In this document: positions 7,999 to 15,881 of the stretch, piece by piece | How positions within the stretch are numbered: the stretch's first letter is position 1 | Layout of the letters: the number at the start of each line of letters is the position of its first letter | Assembly: GCF_002960425.1 (NCBI RefSeq) | Contig: NZ_POIZ01000032.1 | Span: forward strand, 1-64,000 | Direction: 5' to 3' | Length of the DNA: 64,000 nt | From: Streptococcus suis | Lineage (GTDB): Bacteria > Bacillota > Bacilli > Lactobacillales > Streptococcaceae | Translations under genes and position numbers: made by a program | Notes under the pieces: model-generated | What the model was told of the DNA's origin: nothing | What the model saw: the letters and a program-made list of their open reading frames with translations, nothing else | Databases searched by the model: none

Positions 7999-9474
7999 AT
8001 GAATACAAAATCACTAAAAATAAATGGACTAATATCCCTGCTCAATAAATGTATCTCCATTATCTGCAGTCTTATCTTACCAAGATTATTTATCACTGCT
8101 TATGGTTCAGAAATTAACGGGTTGATGTCCAGTATTTCTCAGTACCTAAACCTAATCAGCCTTCTGGATTTAGGAATGGCTACCGTTATTCAAGCAAGTT
8201 TATATAAACCGATATTAGACGGTGATTTCAACCAATTATCAACCGTTTACTATAAATCCAGAGTTTTTTTTAATCGGATTGGGTTAGCCTTGTTGGTCTA
8301 TATTGGTTGCCTGTGCCTGATTCTACCTCATACATTAACCGGCAATGTTTCCAGCATTCAAGTTATCGGGCTAGTTCTCATTTTATCCCTATCCCACCTT
8401 CTGCAATTCTTTGTGGGCATTACCAGTCAAATTATATTAGGTTCCGACCAACGAGCTTATATCAAGGAACTGCTACAAGGAACGGCTAACATCATTAACT
8501 TAGCCCTATCTGTTTTCTTAATTAGCAGTGGTCACAGTATCTACCTTGTGAAATTTGTTTCTTCTCTCGTGTTCATCCTTCCACCCATCTGCATTAGTTT
8601 CTATGTTCATAAACACTACAAAATCTCCAAGAAGAATATTGATAAAGACTACAAAATCCAACAACAGTGGTATGGTATTGGCCAGCATATCGCCTATACC
8701 ATCCAAGAAAGTACAGATGTGGTCATTCTCTCCCTCTTTGCCAGTCTTTCTCAGGTTTCTGTTTACGCTGTTTATAATACCGTTTTTCAGGGGATAAAGA
8801 CTTTTCTAAACGCAGCAACCAGCGGTCTACGACCTTTTCTGGGGCGCGCACTGCATCTAGAAGATAAAACTGTTTTACATGATCAGTTTAAGAAAATTGA
8901 ATGGACAATCCATACCGCTGCCACCATATTGTTAAGCACTACCTTCCAATTGATTACACCATTTGTCATCCTATATACCCAACACATAACGGATACCAAT
9001 TATAACCAGCCCTTGTTTGGTTATCTGATGACCTTGGCTATCTTTATCTACGCCCTGCGCTTGCCCTATCGTACACTGGTTTTTTCAGCAGGAAGCTTTA
9101 AGGAAACACAAGTTGGAACCTATTCGGAAGCCTTCCTTAATCTAGCTATCTCTATTGGTCTAGTCTTTCATTGGCAACTTATTGGAGTAGCTATCGGAAC
9201 TAGTATATCACTATTATTTAGTTTGTTTTACTATATTTGGTACTGTTATCGTCATATTCTACAGACACAGTCAGAACATCTGAAATGGCAACTATTGGTT
9301 GATACGCTAACTGTATTGACTTCCTGTCTGATTTTCCTTCCATTGACGAATTGGATTACTAATTTTATGAGCTGGGGACTGTTTGGTCTATGTAGTGTCC
9401 TCGTTACTAGCGGAATTTCCTATCTTCTCAATCGCTTTGTCCTTCAAAAAAATATTCTCTCAATCATCAAGTAA
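7999..9474 (+). CDS. wzx: Polysaccharide flippase (Wzx-like, MATE/PST superfamily)
   Basis: Predicted to flip undecaprenyl-linked repeat units across the membrane. The 491 residues contain 12 or more hydrophobic helices spread over the full length, starting with the typical MNTKSLKINGLISLLNK region and a basic residue-rich first cytoplasmic loop. Family membership is by overall architecture, as Wzx proteins share few fixed motifs. The ribosome-binding site is weak (no clear GGAGG before ATG at 7999), and an in-frame ATG downstream would truncate the first helix. It ends at a bidirectional terminator shared with the polymerase-like gene. Confidence 0.8.
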   Translation: MNTKSLKINGLISLLNKCISIICSLILPRLFITAYGSEINGLMSSISQYLNLISLLDLGMATVIQASLYKPILDGDFNQLSTVYYKSRVFFNRIGLALLVYIGCLCLILPHTLTGNVSSIQVIGLVLILSLSHLLQFFVGITSQIILGSDQRAYIKELLQGTANIINLALSVFLISSGHSIYLVKFVSSLVFILPPICISFYVHKHYKISKKNIDKDYKIQQQWYGIGQHIAYTIQESTDVVILSLFASLSQVSVYAVYNTVFQGIKTFLNAATSGLRPFLGRALHLEDKTVLHDQFKKIEWTIHTAATILLSTTFQLITPFVILYTQHITDTNYNQPLFGYLMTLAIFIYALRLPYRTLVFSAGSFKETQVGTYSEAFLNLAISIGLVFHWQLIGVAIGTSISLLFSLFYYIWYCYRHILQTQSEHLKWQLLVDTLTVLTSCLIFLPLTNWITNFMSWGLFGLCSVLVTSGISYLLNRFVLQKNILSIIK

Positions 9475-9479
9475 TCATA

Positions 9480-9530
9480 AAAACTCTATTGCTCCCATAG
9501 CTACGAATAGCTGCGAACAATAGAGTTTTT
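9480..9530. terminator. Bidirectional terminator between flippase and polymerase genes
   Basis: AAAACTCTATTG pairs with CAATAGAGTTTTT across a central secondary hairpin (ATAGCT...AGCT). A/T runs flank both sides, so it can act for the convergent genes on both strands. Confidence 0.85.
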
Positions 9531-9532
9531 GA

Positions 9533-10726
9533 TTATGCAACTTCATTATATCTGCCTTCTAATTTTTCCTGACCATTGATAGCGTAAACAAGAGCTAACA
9601 AGATGACAAAACTATCTCCTTCATACATACTTCCAGTTAAAAAATATTTTAAGAAGAAGGCTGAAACTGCAAAAACAATTACTTTTTTATTACTCATATC
9701 GGCGGACAAGAATGTTTTTACAACAAAGTATACGAATGCAAATAGAATCATCGTCCCCATAAACCAACCAAACGATAAATAGGTTTCTAATATAAAATTA
9801 TGAACATAAATATTATTCGGCATGAGAGTACGGTCAAAAAACATGCCGTTTATTTCTCCGCCCATCTGTTTTAAGTAAGCGATGGCAATATCCATCATTT
9901 CATTCCTACCTGTGCTCACTCCAATACTCCCTTGCTCCAAACGATTGAGAATATAAGAGTTCTCAATGTTAAGAGCAGGCAAAAATTTTCTCGCCACCGA
10001 AAAAATGCCAATAAAAAGCCCCAACCATAGCAAAAAACGTCCTAGCCTTTTCAGCGATAGATTACTGATAATCTTTTTTTCAAAGGCTACAAGGATAAAA
10101 TAAGCCACAGCTCCGATTACCAGCCAGATCAAAGGACCTCGAGCACCATATATAACCCCTTCTAGTAACATAACCAAGGCAACTCCCGCCTTCAGCAATG
10201 TTGGTTGGCGGAGGAAGCTAAAAGTGAATAGCATCCAAATAGGTAAGAGTTGATAAGAAAAGGTCATATAGTTGGTCTGATTCTGAAAGAAATACTTCGC
10301 AATAAATGAGCTGACTATGATAAAGTAATTCGTATATTCAATCAATTTACTAGAGAATAGCAAACGAAAATCACTTATTCTAGATAAAATAAGCACTGCA
10401 TATGGTAAATAGTAGATGTAAATCATCACCATAACTGTACCAGTATAAACTGACTTAACTGATGGAGCACTGGTCAAATACAAAACGAAGTATAAAATAT
10501 AGATGAAATAGAGTGCCGTTAATCTTTTCAGTGAAAAACCAAATTTAACCAGTAAGATAATTGCAAATAGATAGACTAGACCGTATCCGATATAAATACT
10601 TCTTCCTGTCAGGAGGTCGATGTTTAGCCGTTGAAAAATAATATTCATCATCATACTGAGGGGATAAATAGCCATCGAAAAATAGAAAAAATATACTCCC
10701 CATTTGTTAAATTGTGTATTATCCAT
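9533..10726 (-). CDS. wzy: O-antigen ligase/polymerase-like membrane protein (Wzy candidate)
   Basis: A 397-residue protein with about ten hydrophobic helices and a longer extracellular loop around residues 245-300. This is the layout of Wzy polymerases that join repeat units outside the membrane. Wzy proteins are too diverse for motif proof. The call rests on topology, on the loop, and on the fact that the locus has a flippase, chain-length proteins and a priming enzyme but no other polymerase candidate. It is divergent from the glycosyltransferase starting at 10961 and convergent with the flippase. Confidence 0.7.
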   Translation of the reverse strand: MDNTQFNKWGVYFFYFSMAIYPLSMMMNIIFQRLNIDLLTGRSIYIGYGLVYLFAIILLVKFGFSLKRLTALYFIYILYFVLYLTSAPSVKSVYTGTVMVMIYIYYLPYAVLILSRISDFRLLFSSKLIEYTNYFIIVSSFIAKYFFQNQTNYMTFSYQLLPIWMLFTFSFLRQPTLLKAGVALVMLLEGVIYGARGPLIWLVIGAVAYFILVAFEKKIISNLSLKRLGRFLLWLGLFIGIFSVARKFLPALNIENSYILNRLEQGSIGVSTGRNEMMDIAIAYLKQMGGEINGMFFDRTLMPNNIYVHNFILETYLSFGWFMGTMILFAFVYFVVKTFLSADMSNKKVIVFAVSAFFLKYFLTGSMYEGDSFVILLALVYAINGQEKLEGRYNEVA

Positions 10727-10926
10727 ACAAACATACCTTCCCTGACATTCTCGGGAAATATCTATAAAACTCTTTCATTTCATTCCTATCCTTTCTGGAA
10801 AAATAGCAATGCTCTGCGCATACTTTTCAAGCTAAAAATTTCTAACACAGTATTATATCATCTGATTCAGAAAAATGAAAATATTGGAAACAGCCATTTA
10901 AAAAAGCAAAACTTTTTCTCACGATA

Positions 10927-10935
10927 TGTTATAAT
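10927..10935 (+). promoter_or_regulatory. Extended -10 promoter of the glycosyltransferase gene at 10961
   Basis: TGTTATAAT is an extended -10 element; no good -35 is seen 17 bases upstream. It overlaps an in-frame ATG at 10934, which therefore cannot be inside the transcript and helps fix the start at 10961. Confidence 0.65.
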
Positions 10936-10960
10936 GAGAAAAAAAGAGAGGAAGAATGTT

Positions 10961-11899
10961 TTGCCAAAAGTATCTATTATTATTCCTGTTTATAATACAG
11001 AGCAATACATTGGTGAATGTATTGAATCTATTTTAAAACAAACTTTAACTGATATTGAATTGATATTAGTTGACGATTGCTCGACAGATAATTCTTTAAC
11101 GATGCTCAAAAGCTATGCCAACAATGACCCAAGAATTACCCTTGTTGAATCATCTGTAAATACTGGTGTTGGTGAGGCAAGGAATAAAGGAATCGAGCTA
11201 GCCACAGGTGAATACATAGCTTTTGTTGACTCGGACGACTTTGTCAAGGAGGATATGTTTGAAAAACTCTATGCACAGGCAATCAAGGACCAGGCAGACC
11301 TAGTTTTATGCGACACTGGCACCTTCTCCTCTGACGGTAGGGAAAAATCTGTTTGGTATAAGGCAATTTATGGCAAAGCAGAACTCAAGGACATCTTCCA
11401 CAATACCCAACCAACTGCAAGGATAGTTTCTAGGGAATTGATTGAACGAATTCAGTTCCGATTTTTAGATGGGATGGGCGAAGGTATTTACTTCGAGCTG
11501 ATGGTCCATGCACGCCATATCACTACTGTTCCAGAAAAACTGTATATCTATCGATCTAGAGAAGGCTCTCTTAGCACCACTCCAAATCCGCAAAACAATT
11601 GGAAATCCATGGAAAATAATCGCATTATGGGAGAAAGAAACCCTGCCTATAAAGATTATTTTACATTTAAAATGATTGAAGATTTGCTACAAATGATAGC
11701 TAATGCAGTAAAAGCTAAAGATAAAACTGCCTATCAAGAAGCTAGATATGAGCTAGCTAAACTTAATTACAGGAAGAATCCTTATTTATCAACTTTTTAC
11801 AAGTCAGAACTACCACTCCACCGCTATTTTATAAAAGTCTATGTATTACCAACAAGCTATGCCATTGGGCGCTTTCTAACCTCTATTTTAAGTAAATAA
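10961..11899 (+). CDS. Family 2 glycosyltransferase with TTG start
   Basis: A 312-residue GT2 enzyme with PKVSIIIPVYNTEQ at the N-terminus, LILVDDCSTDNS and the metal-binding FVDSDDFV near residue 89. The open frame extends 110 codons upstream, but that part has no family similarity. It would also overlap the divergent gene and the promoter. The TTG at 10961 follows GAGAGGAAGA at proper spacing and places the GT2 fold at the extreme N-terminus, as usual. A hydrophobic, basic C-terminal segment may bind the membrane. It lies between the polymerase-like gene and the CpsD/CpsC pair, ending at a shared terminator. Confidence 0.85.
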   Translation: MPKVSIIIPVYNTEQYIGECIESILKQTLTDIELILVDDCSTDNSLTMLKSYANNDPRITLVESSVNTGVGEARNKGIELATGEYIAFVDSDDFVKEDMFEKLYAQAIKDQADLVLCDTGTFSSDGREKSVWYKAIYGKAELKDIFHNTQPTARIVSRELIERIQFRFLDGMGEGIYFELMVHARHITTVPEKLYIYRSREGSLSTTPNPQNNWKSMENNRIMGERNPAYKDYFTFKMIEDLLQMIANAVKAKDKTAYQEARYELAKLNYRKNPYLSTFYKSELPLHRYFIKVYVLPTSYAIGRFLTSILSK

Positions 11900-11904
11900 T
11901 TTGT

Positions 11905-11937
11905 CAAAAGAGCTGAGTTTCACACTCAACTCTTTTT
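11905..11937. terminator. Bidirectional terminator
   Basis: AAAAGAG-TGAGT pairs with ACTCA-CTCTTTTT around a short loop, between the convergent glycosyltransferase and the CpsD gene. Confidence 0.8.
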
Positions 11938-11952
11938 ATGTGTAATAAACTG

Positions 11953-12705
11953 TTATTCAACATCATTGGACTGATTAGAAAAATCAGTTCCGCTACCATA
12001 ATAATAGTAGGATTCTTTCTGTTCCTTAGGTACATCATTCATCACATAGCCTAGCAATTTTGCTTCAACATTCTTTAAATTTCTTAAACTCTTTTCTAGC
12101 TCAGCCTTTAATACATAGCCTTGACGCACAACTAAAATCATTCCATCTACTTTTCTAGAAATAATCTGGGCATCTGTCACACTAGTGACAGGTGGCAAAT
12201 CGTAGATGATAAAATCAAAATCATTAGCGAATGATATCATCAAGTTAGTCATATTTTCTGATTGCAACAGCTCTGATGGGTTCGGTGGAATGGGACCAGA
12301 GGGTAAAACATATAAATCCAAATCTTCAAGATAGTGTAAAAACTTGGTATAGTTTTCATCATGATCAATGACTAAATCAGTCAAACCACGCATATTGGAT
12401 ACATTAAAAGTTCGATGAACAGTAGGTTTCCGCAAATCTGCATCAACAATCAGTACTTTCTTACCGGCCATTGCTAGACTGTGAGCTAAATTGGCAGATA
12501 CAGTTGATTTCCCTTCGCCAGGTATGGAGGAGGTCACTCCGATAGATTTAATTTTACCGTTCAACTGTGCATACTCTAAGTTGGTCCGAAGAACCCTAAT
12601 CTGCTCTGCATTCAAACTAGTTGGCTGAGTTGCTGAATAAAGCGGAGACCCTTGCAATTGTTGCTTATTTAATTCTTTTTGTTTCTTTTTTCTTCCAAAA
12701 AACAT
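11953..12705 (-). CDS. cpsD: Tyrosine-protein kinase CpsD/Wze (BY-kinase)
   Basis: The cytoplasmic autokinase of the CpsC-CpsD pair, which controls chain length and export of capsule or exopolysaccharide. Walker A GEGKST follows SSIP near residue 60, Walker A' is LIVDADLRKP, and Walker B is FIIYDLPP. The C-terminus carries a tyrosine cluster (SYYYYGS), the usual autophosphorylation site. The ATG at 12705 is preferred, since AAGTGAG lies eight bases upstream. A GTG four codons earlier lacks a ribosome-binding site. It follows cpsC by about 20 bases in one transcript. The usual cpsA and cpsB (phosphatase) partners are absent here. Confidence 0.9.
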   Translation of the reverse strand: MFFGRKKKQKELNKQQLQGSPLYSATQPTSLNAEQIRVLRTNLEYAQLNGKIKSIGVTSSIPGEGKSTVSANLAHSLAMAGKKVLIVDADLRKPTVHRTFNVSNMRGLTDLVIDHDENYTKFLHYLEDLDLYVLPSGPIPPNPSELLQSENMTNLMISFANDFDFIIYDLPPVTSVTDAQIISRKVDGMILVVRQGYVLKAELEKSLRNLKNVEAKLLGYVMNDVPKEQKESYYYYGSGTDFSNQSNDVE

Positions 12706-12726
12706 TCGAAGACTCACTTTCTAGTA

Positions 12727-13464
12727 TTACAAATTAGATTGATATTTTGCGTTACTAATCTCTTTTGAAGTCATATCGTATAATTCAGTCAAGAGTGTCA
12801 GATTATTATCTTGTAACAAGGCATCATTTTTTACTGTTCGATCGAAAAGATTTCTAGAAAGAATAAATCCAATTGAAAGGAATACACCTGCTAACACACC
12901 TGAAATAATATTTTTAACGATATTCGGCGATACCTTATTGCTATTGTAAGAAGCAGGTGAGAGGACAACCACTTTACCAAATCCTTTGCTATAGATTTCT
13001 TGTAAGGTTTGACTGAAGACTGTTGTTATTTCTTCAAGAACAACTTGCGCCTCTTTGGCATCATCCATCCGAAGCTTGACAACAAAGGCTTGAGAATTTT
13101 CTGATTGTACAAAACTTAAGCGAGCTCTCAAATCCGTAGCCGAATACTTTCCACCAAAAGTTTCCGATACTTTTCCAAGGACGGGAACACCATACAGAAT
13201 ATCGCGATAAGTCGGAATCATTTCCAAATTTGTTCGGATAGAGTTGGCTGCTTGAACATAAGTATTGCCACTGCCAATATCAATTGGATCCTGGGCAACT
13301 AACAGTTGAGCACTCGAATCATATTGGGGCTTCACTGCAAAATTCGCATACAGTCCCATAACAAGACCACCCAATGTAGCACAAATTGCTATCAGAATAA
13401 TATTCTTTTTAAATAGTTTGAGTAGGTCGAAAATATTCATCAAATCATCTGATTTTCTATCCAT
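12727..13464 (-). CDS. cpsC: Chain-length determinant protein CpsC/Wzd
   Basis: A Wzz-domain membrane protein that activates the CpsD kinase and sets polysaccharide chain length. Two membrane helices flank the extracellular domain: one near residues 18-38 (NIILIAICATLGGLVMG) and one near residues 182-200 (IISGVLAGVFLSIGFIL). It has 245 residues, close to the family's usual 230. The short cytoplasmic tail follows the second helix, where CpsD docks. A TATAAT box is present 48 bases upstream. It is the first gene of a two-gene transcript. Confidence 0.9.
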   Translation of the reverse strand: MDRKSDDLMNIFDLLKLFKKNIILIAICATLGGLVMGLYANFAVKPQYDSSAQLLVAQDPIDIGSGNTYVQAANSIRTNLEMIPTYRDILYGVPVLGKVSETFGGKYSATDLRARLSFVQSENSQAFVVKLRMDDAKEAQVVLEEITTVFSQTLQEIYSKGFGKVVVLSPASYNSNKVSPNIVKNIISGVLAGVFLSIGFILSRNLFDRTVKNDALLQDNNLTLLTELYDMTSKEISNAKYQSNL

Positions 13465-13511
13465 ACTTCTTTTACCTTTCTAAATACAGGAAATAAATCA
13501 ATATTCATTCC

Positions 13512-13520
13512 ATTATATCA
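13512..13520 (-). promoter_or_regulatory. Promoter of cpsC-cpsD
   Basis: On the minus strand TGATATAAT is an extended -10 element (TATAAT complementary to 13512-13517), about 50 bases before the cpsC ATG. No strong -35 is apparent. Confidence 0.55.
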
Positions 13521-13610
13521 AAATTGTTCGTAATTAGTTGCCTAAAGCTCTCTAATATCAATAATTTTTACCTGCTTACATGATACTATGAAGACTGATT
13601 TTATAAAATG

Positions 13611-13645
13611 GAAAACTCCTATCCAATTCTAACTGGATAGGAGAA
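13611..13645 (-). terminator. Terminator after ilvE
   Basis: CTCCTATCCA pairs perfectly with TGGATAGGAG on the minus strand, followed by TTTT. It lies directly after the ilvE stop codon and insulates the polysaccharide genes from it. Confidence 0.85.
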
Positions 13646-13652
13646 AGAATAT

Positions 13653-14675
13653 TTATTCTACTTCGACAATCCATCCTTCTGGCGCTTCAATATCACCAAA
13701 CTGGATGCCCGTTAATTCTTCGTAAAGTTTTCTGGTCACTGGTCCTACTTCTGTTTCGCTATGGAAAACATGGAGTTTGTCTGCGATTTGGACACCACCG
13801 ATTGGCGAGATAACGGCTGCCGTTCCGCAGGCACCTGCTTCGACAAACTGGTCTAATTCTTCGACAAGAACTTCACGCTCAACAGCCTTCATCCCCAGAC
13901 GATGCTCTGCCAAATACAGAAGAGAATACTTGGTAATAGACGGCAAGATGGACGGTGAAATCGGTGTGACAAATTCGTTAGCAGCTGTAATCCCAAAGAA
14001 GTTTGCAGACCCTACTTCTTCAATCTTGGTGTGGGTAGCTGGGTCCAGGTAAATCACATCTGAGAAGCCCTGCTTTTTAGCATATTGACCCGGTAAGAGC
14101 GAAGCTGCGTAGTTACCACCGACCTTGGCTGCCCCTGTACCATTTGGCGCCGCACGGTCATACTTGTCTTGGATGAGGAAGTTGGTCGGGGCTAGACCGC
14201 CCTTGAAATAGTTACCAACTGGCATGGCAAAAACGGTGAAAATGTACTCTTCCGCTGGTTTTACACCGATGATGTCGCCGACACCAATCAGGAGCGGACG
14301 GAGATAAAGGGTACCACCAGTTCCATAGGGAGGAACGTAGTCTGCGTTGGCTTTGACCACCTCTTTACAGGCTTTGATGAAAAGGTCCGTCGGTACAGGT
14401 TCCATGAGCAAGCGGTCAGCTGTTCGTTGCAGGCGCTCAGCGTTTTGGTCTGGACGGAAAAGTTGAAGTTTACCATCCTTAGTACGATAAGCTTTTAATC
14501 CTTCAAAAGCCTGTTGCCCGTAGTGGAGGGCTGGTGAGCTTTCTGAAATGTGCAGGTTCGCATCTTCTGTCAACTGCCCCTCAGACCACTGACCATCTTT
14601 GAAATGCGCGATAAAACGGAAAGGTAGCTTCATATAGGCAAAACCAAGGTTTTCCCAGTCAATGTTCACTGTCAT
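13653..14675 (-). CDS. ilvE: Branched-chain amino acid aminotransferase
   Basis: Pyridoxal-phosphate fold type IV aminotransferase that interconverts leucine, isoleucine and valine with their 2-oxo acids. The 340 residues match the long (class II-like) bacterial BCAT form. Signs include SPALHYGQQAFEGLKAY near residues 48-64, GTGAAKVGGNYAASL with the PLP lysine near residue 185, and EVGSANFFGI plus EAGACGTAAVISP in the C-terminal half. ATG start with GGAGAATACCT upstream. A CodY-like box and a TTGAAA/TAAAAT promoter precede it, so repression by CodY when branched-chain amino acids are plentiful is likely. It sits downstream of parC, as in other streptococci, but here with an inserted gene between. 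Confidence 0.95.
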   Translation of the reverse strand: MTVNIDWENLGFAYMKLPFRFIAHFKDGQWSEGQLTEDANLHISESSPALHYGQQAFEGLKAYRTKDGKLQLFRPDQNAERLQRTADRLLMEPVPTDLFIKACKEVVKANADYVPPYGTGGTLYLRPLLIGVGDIIGVKPAEEYIFTVFAMPVGNYFKGGLAPTNFLIQDKYDRAAPNGTGAAKVGGNYAASLLPGQYAKKQGFSDVIYLDPATHTKIEEVGSANFFGITAANEFVTPISPSILPSITKYSLLYLAEHRLGMKAVEREVLVEELDQFVEAGACGTAAVISPIGGVQIADKLHVFHSETEVGPVTRKLYEELTGIQFGDIEAPEGWIVEVE

Positions 14676-14702
14676 AGGTATTCTCCAAATTCATTTTTTA
14701 CT

Positions 14703-14749
14703 ATTTTACTATTTTTGAGGGTGTTTTTCAATTAAAAATTCAGAAAATT
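14703..14749 (-). promoter_or_regulatory. ilvE promoter with CodY-like box
   Basis: On the minus strand, TTGAAA (14731-14726) and TAAAAT (14708-14703) are separated by 17 bases. Just upstream, 14735-14749 reads AATTTTCTGAATTTT, matching the known CodY consensus AATTTTCWGAAAATT at 13 of 15 positions. The position next to the -35 suits repression. Confidence 0.7.
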
Positions 14750-14756
14750 TTGTGAA

Positions 14757-14784
14757 TATAAAAAACCCGCCGGAGCGAGTTCTC
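14757..14784 (-). terminator. Terminator following the parC remnant
   Basis: On the minus strand AACTCGC-tccg-GCGGGTT is followed by TTTT. It lies just after the stop codon of the duplicated parC end and probably was the original parC terminator. Confidence 0.75.
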
Positions 14785-14788
14785 TATG

Positions 14789-14862
14789 CTATTGAATCCA
14801 AGCAGCCAACACTTCCTCATCAGAAATGGTATCCGAAATGAAGCTGCCGTTGCTGGTACGTT
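14789..14862 (-). pseudogene. Remnant of the parC 3' end (duplicate)
   Basis: Translated on the minus strand this segment reads [16 protein letters not shown] then VLAAWIQ and a stop. The intact parC ends in the same residues but VLSTWIK. About 70 bases are shared with 15882-15955. No start or other parC sequence is attached. It marks the old end of parC, left behind when the lipoprotein gene and a new parC 3' end arrived. Confidence 0.85.
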
Positions 14863-14888
14863 AGTATTAAATCTTGATTTATAGATTA

Positions 14889-15809
14889 TTATTGCTCAGT
14901 ATCATCCAATCCATAGGTAATTAGATTAAAATGACTGTCATACAAATAGAGAACCATTCCTTCAGGGAGGGCATCTAAATTGACAAATCTACCTACTACA
15001 TCTGTATTATTTGCTCCATTTTCCAATTCTTCCGTTGTGAAGTCAGTATCAATCACAAAACCTATTTGATTAAAGATACTGTTTTCTTCGTCTTGTTTTC
15101 CAACATACCCCTCTGAAAAAAGGTTTCTAAATAGATTCACCAGCTCTTCTCTGTCATTTTCATCAATTTTATAAGTTAAATAACCTGATTCTTTATCTAG
15201 TTCAAGAGTCACTAACTCATGTATTCTAGATACATTTTGATAGGCTGTGTTATCAAAGGAATCCAAATCAAGTGTTACATAGGGCCATAAATTTAAATCC
15301 TTTTTCCTTATTGTTTTATTATCTAACGCAATAATCTTATAGGGTTCTTTCACCAAATTAGTCTGGATCCACTCATTATTGAAAACTTCAGCTCCAATAC
15401 GCCATAAAGGATGTGAAATCACATCATCAAACACAAATTTGCGGGCATTTTCGAAGGCTACTCCATCGTGAGCATATGGGTCTGGTAAATCAATGGTACT
15501 TTCCGGCGTCCAAGAAGCCTCTCCAACATCAAAAATAGGATTTTTAGCTAATTCTTCGCCAATGACAACCTCATAGCTGGTCATCGAAGTTCCTTGTAGT
15601 AATCCTGCCGGAATATGTTCATATATTTGTAAAGAAGGTTTAGCATGGAAAAACGATTCAAAAGCGTCAATATAGATTCCTTCCTCGGAAACTGAACGCT
15701 CTTTTCCAGCTAAAAACTCCAACATACTCTCTGGAGATGCACAAGCAGACAAACTAGGGAGCATACAACAAAAGATAATTATTATCAGGTATTTACGGAT
15801 TTTTTTCAT
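14889..15809 (-). CDS. Putative lipoprotein of unknown function
   Basis: A 306-residue secreted lipoprotein. A basic start (MKKIRKY) and hydrophobic stretch lead to the lipobox LSAC at about residues 19-22, so the mature protein would be attached to the outer face of the membrane. The rest is acidic and soluble, without motifs I recognise. Repeated tryptophan/phenylalanine positions and a regular strand pattern suggest a compact domain. It lies between parC and the parC 3' remnant, so it arrived as an insertion. A terminator separates it from parC. The ATG has AGGAG upstream. An immunity or binding role is possible but unsupported. Confidence 0.7.
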   Translation of the reverse strand: MKKIRKYLIIIIFCCMLPSLSACASPESMLEFLAGKERSVSEEGIYIDAFESFFHAKPSLQIYEHIPAGLLQGTSMTSYEVVIGEELAKNPIFDVGEASWTPESTIDLPDPYAHDGVAFENARKFVFDDVISHPLWRIGAEVFNNEWIQTNLVKEPYKIIALDNKTIRKKDLNLWPYVTLDLDSFDNTAYQNVSRIHELVTLELDKESGYLTYKIDENDREELVNLFRNLFSEGYVGKQDEENSIFNQIGFVIDTDFTTEELENGANNTDVVGRFVNLDALPEGMVLYLYDSHFNLITYGLDDTEQ

Positions 15810-15845
15810 TCTATTCTTCTCCTCATATATTCCATATCAGTATAA

Positions 15846-15876
15846 CAAAAAAGACTGTCTAAAGACAATCTTTTAC
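15846..15876 (-). terminator. Terminator after parC
   Basis: AAAGATTGTC-ttta-GACAGTCTTTTTT on the minus strand lies directly after the parC stop codon and before the lipoprotein gene. Confidence 0.8.
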
Positions 15877-15881
15877 CTTAT

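Noticed and set aside
10631-10960. 110-codon N-terminal extension of the glycosyltransferase at 10961
   Set aside because: It is antisense to the divergent polymerase gene, has no GT2 similarity and contains the promoter of the gene.
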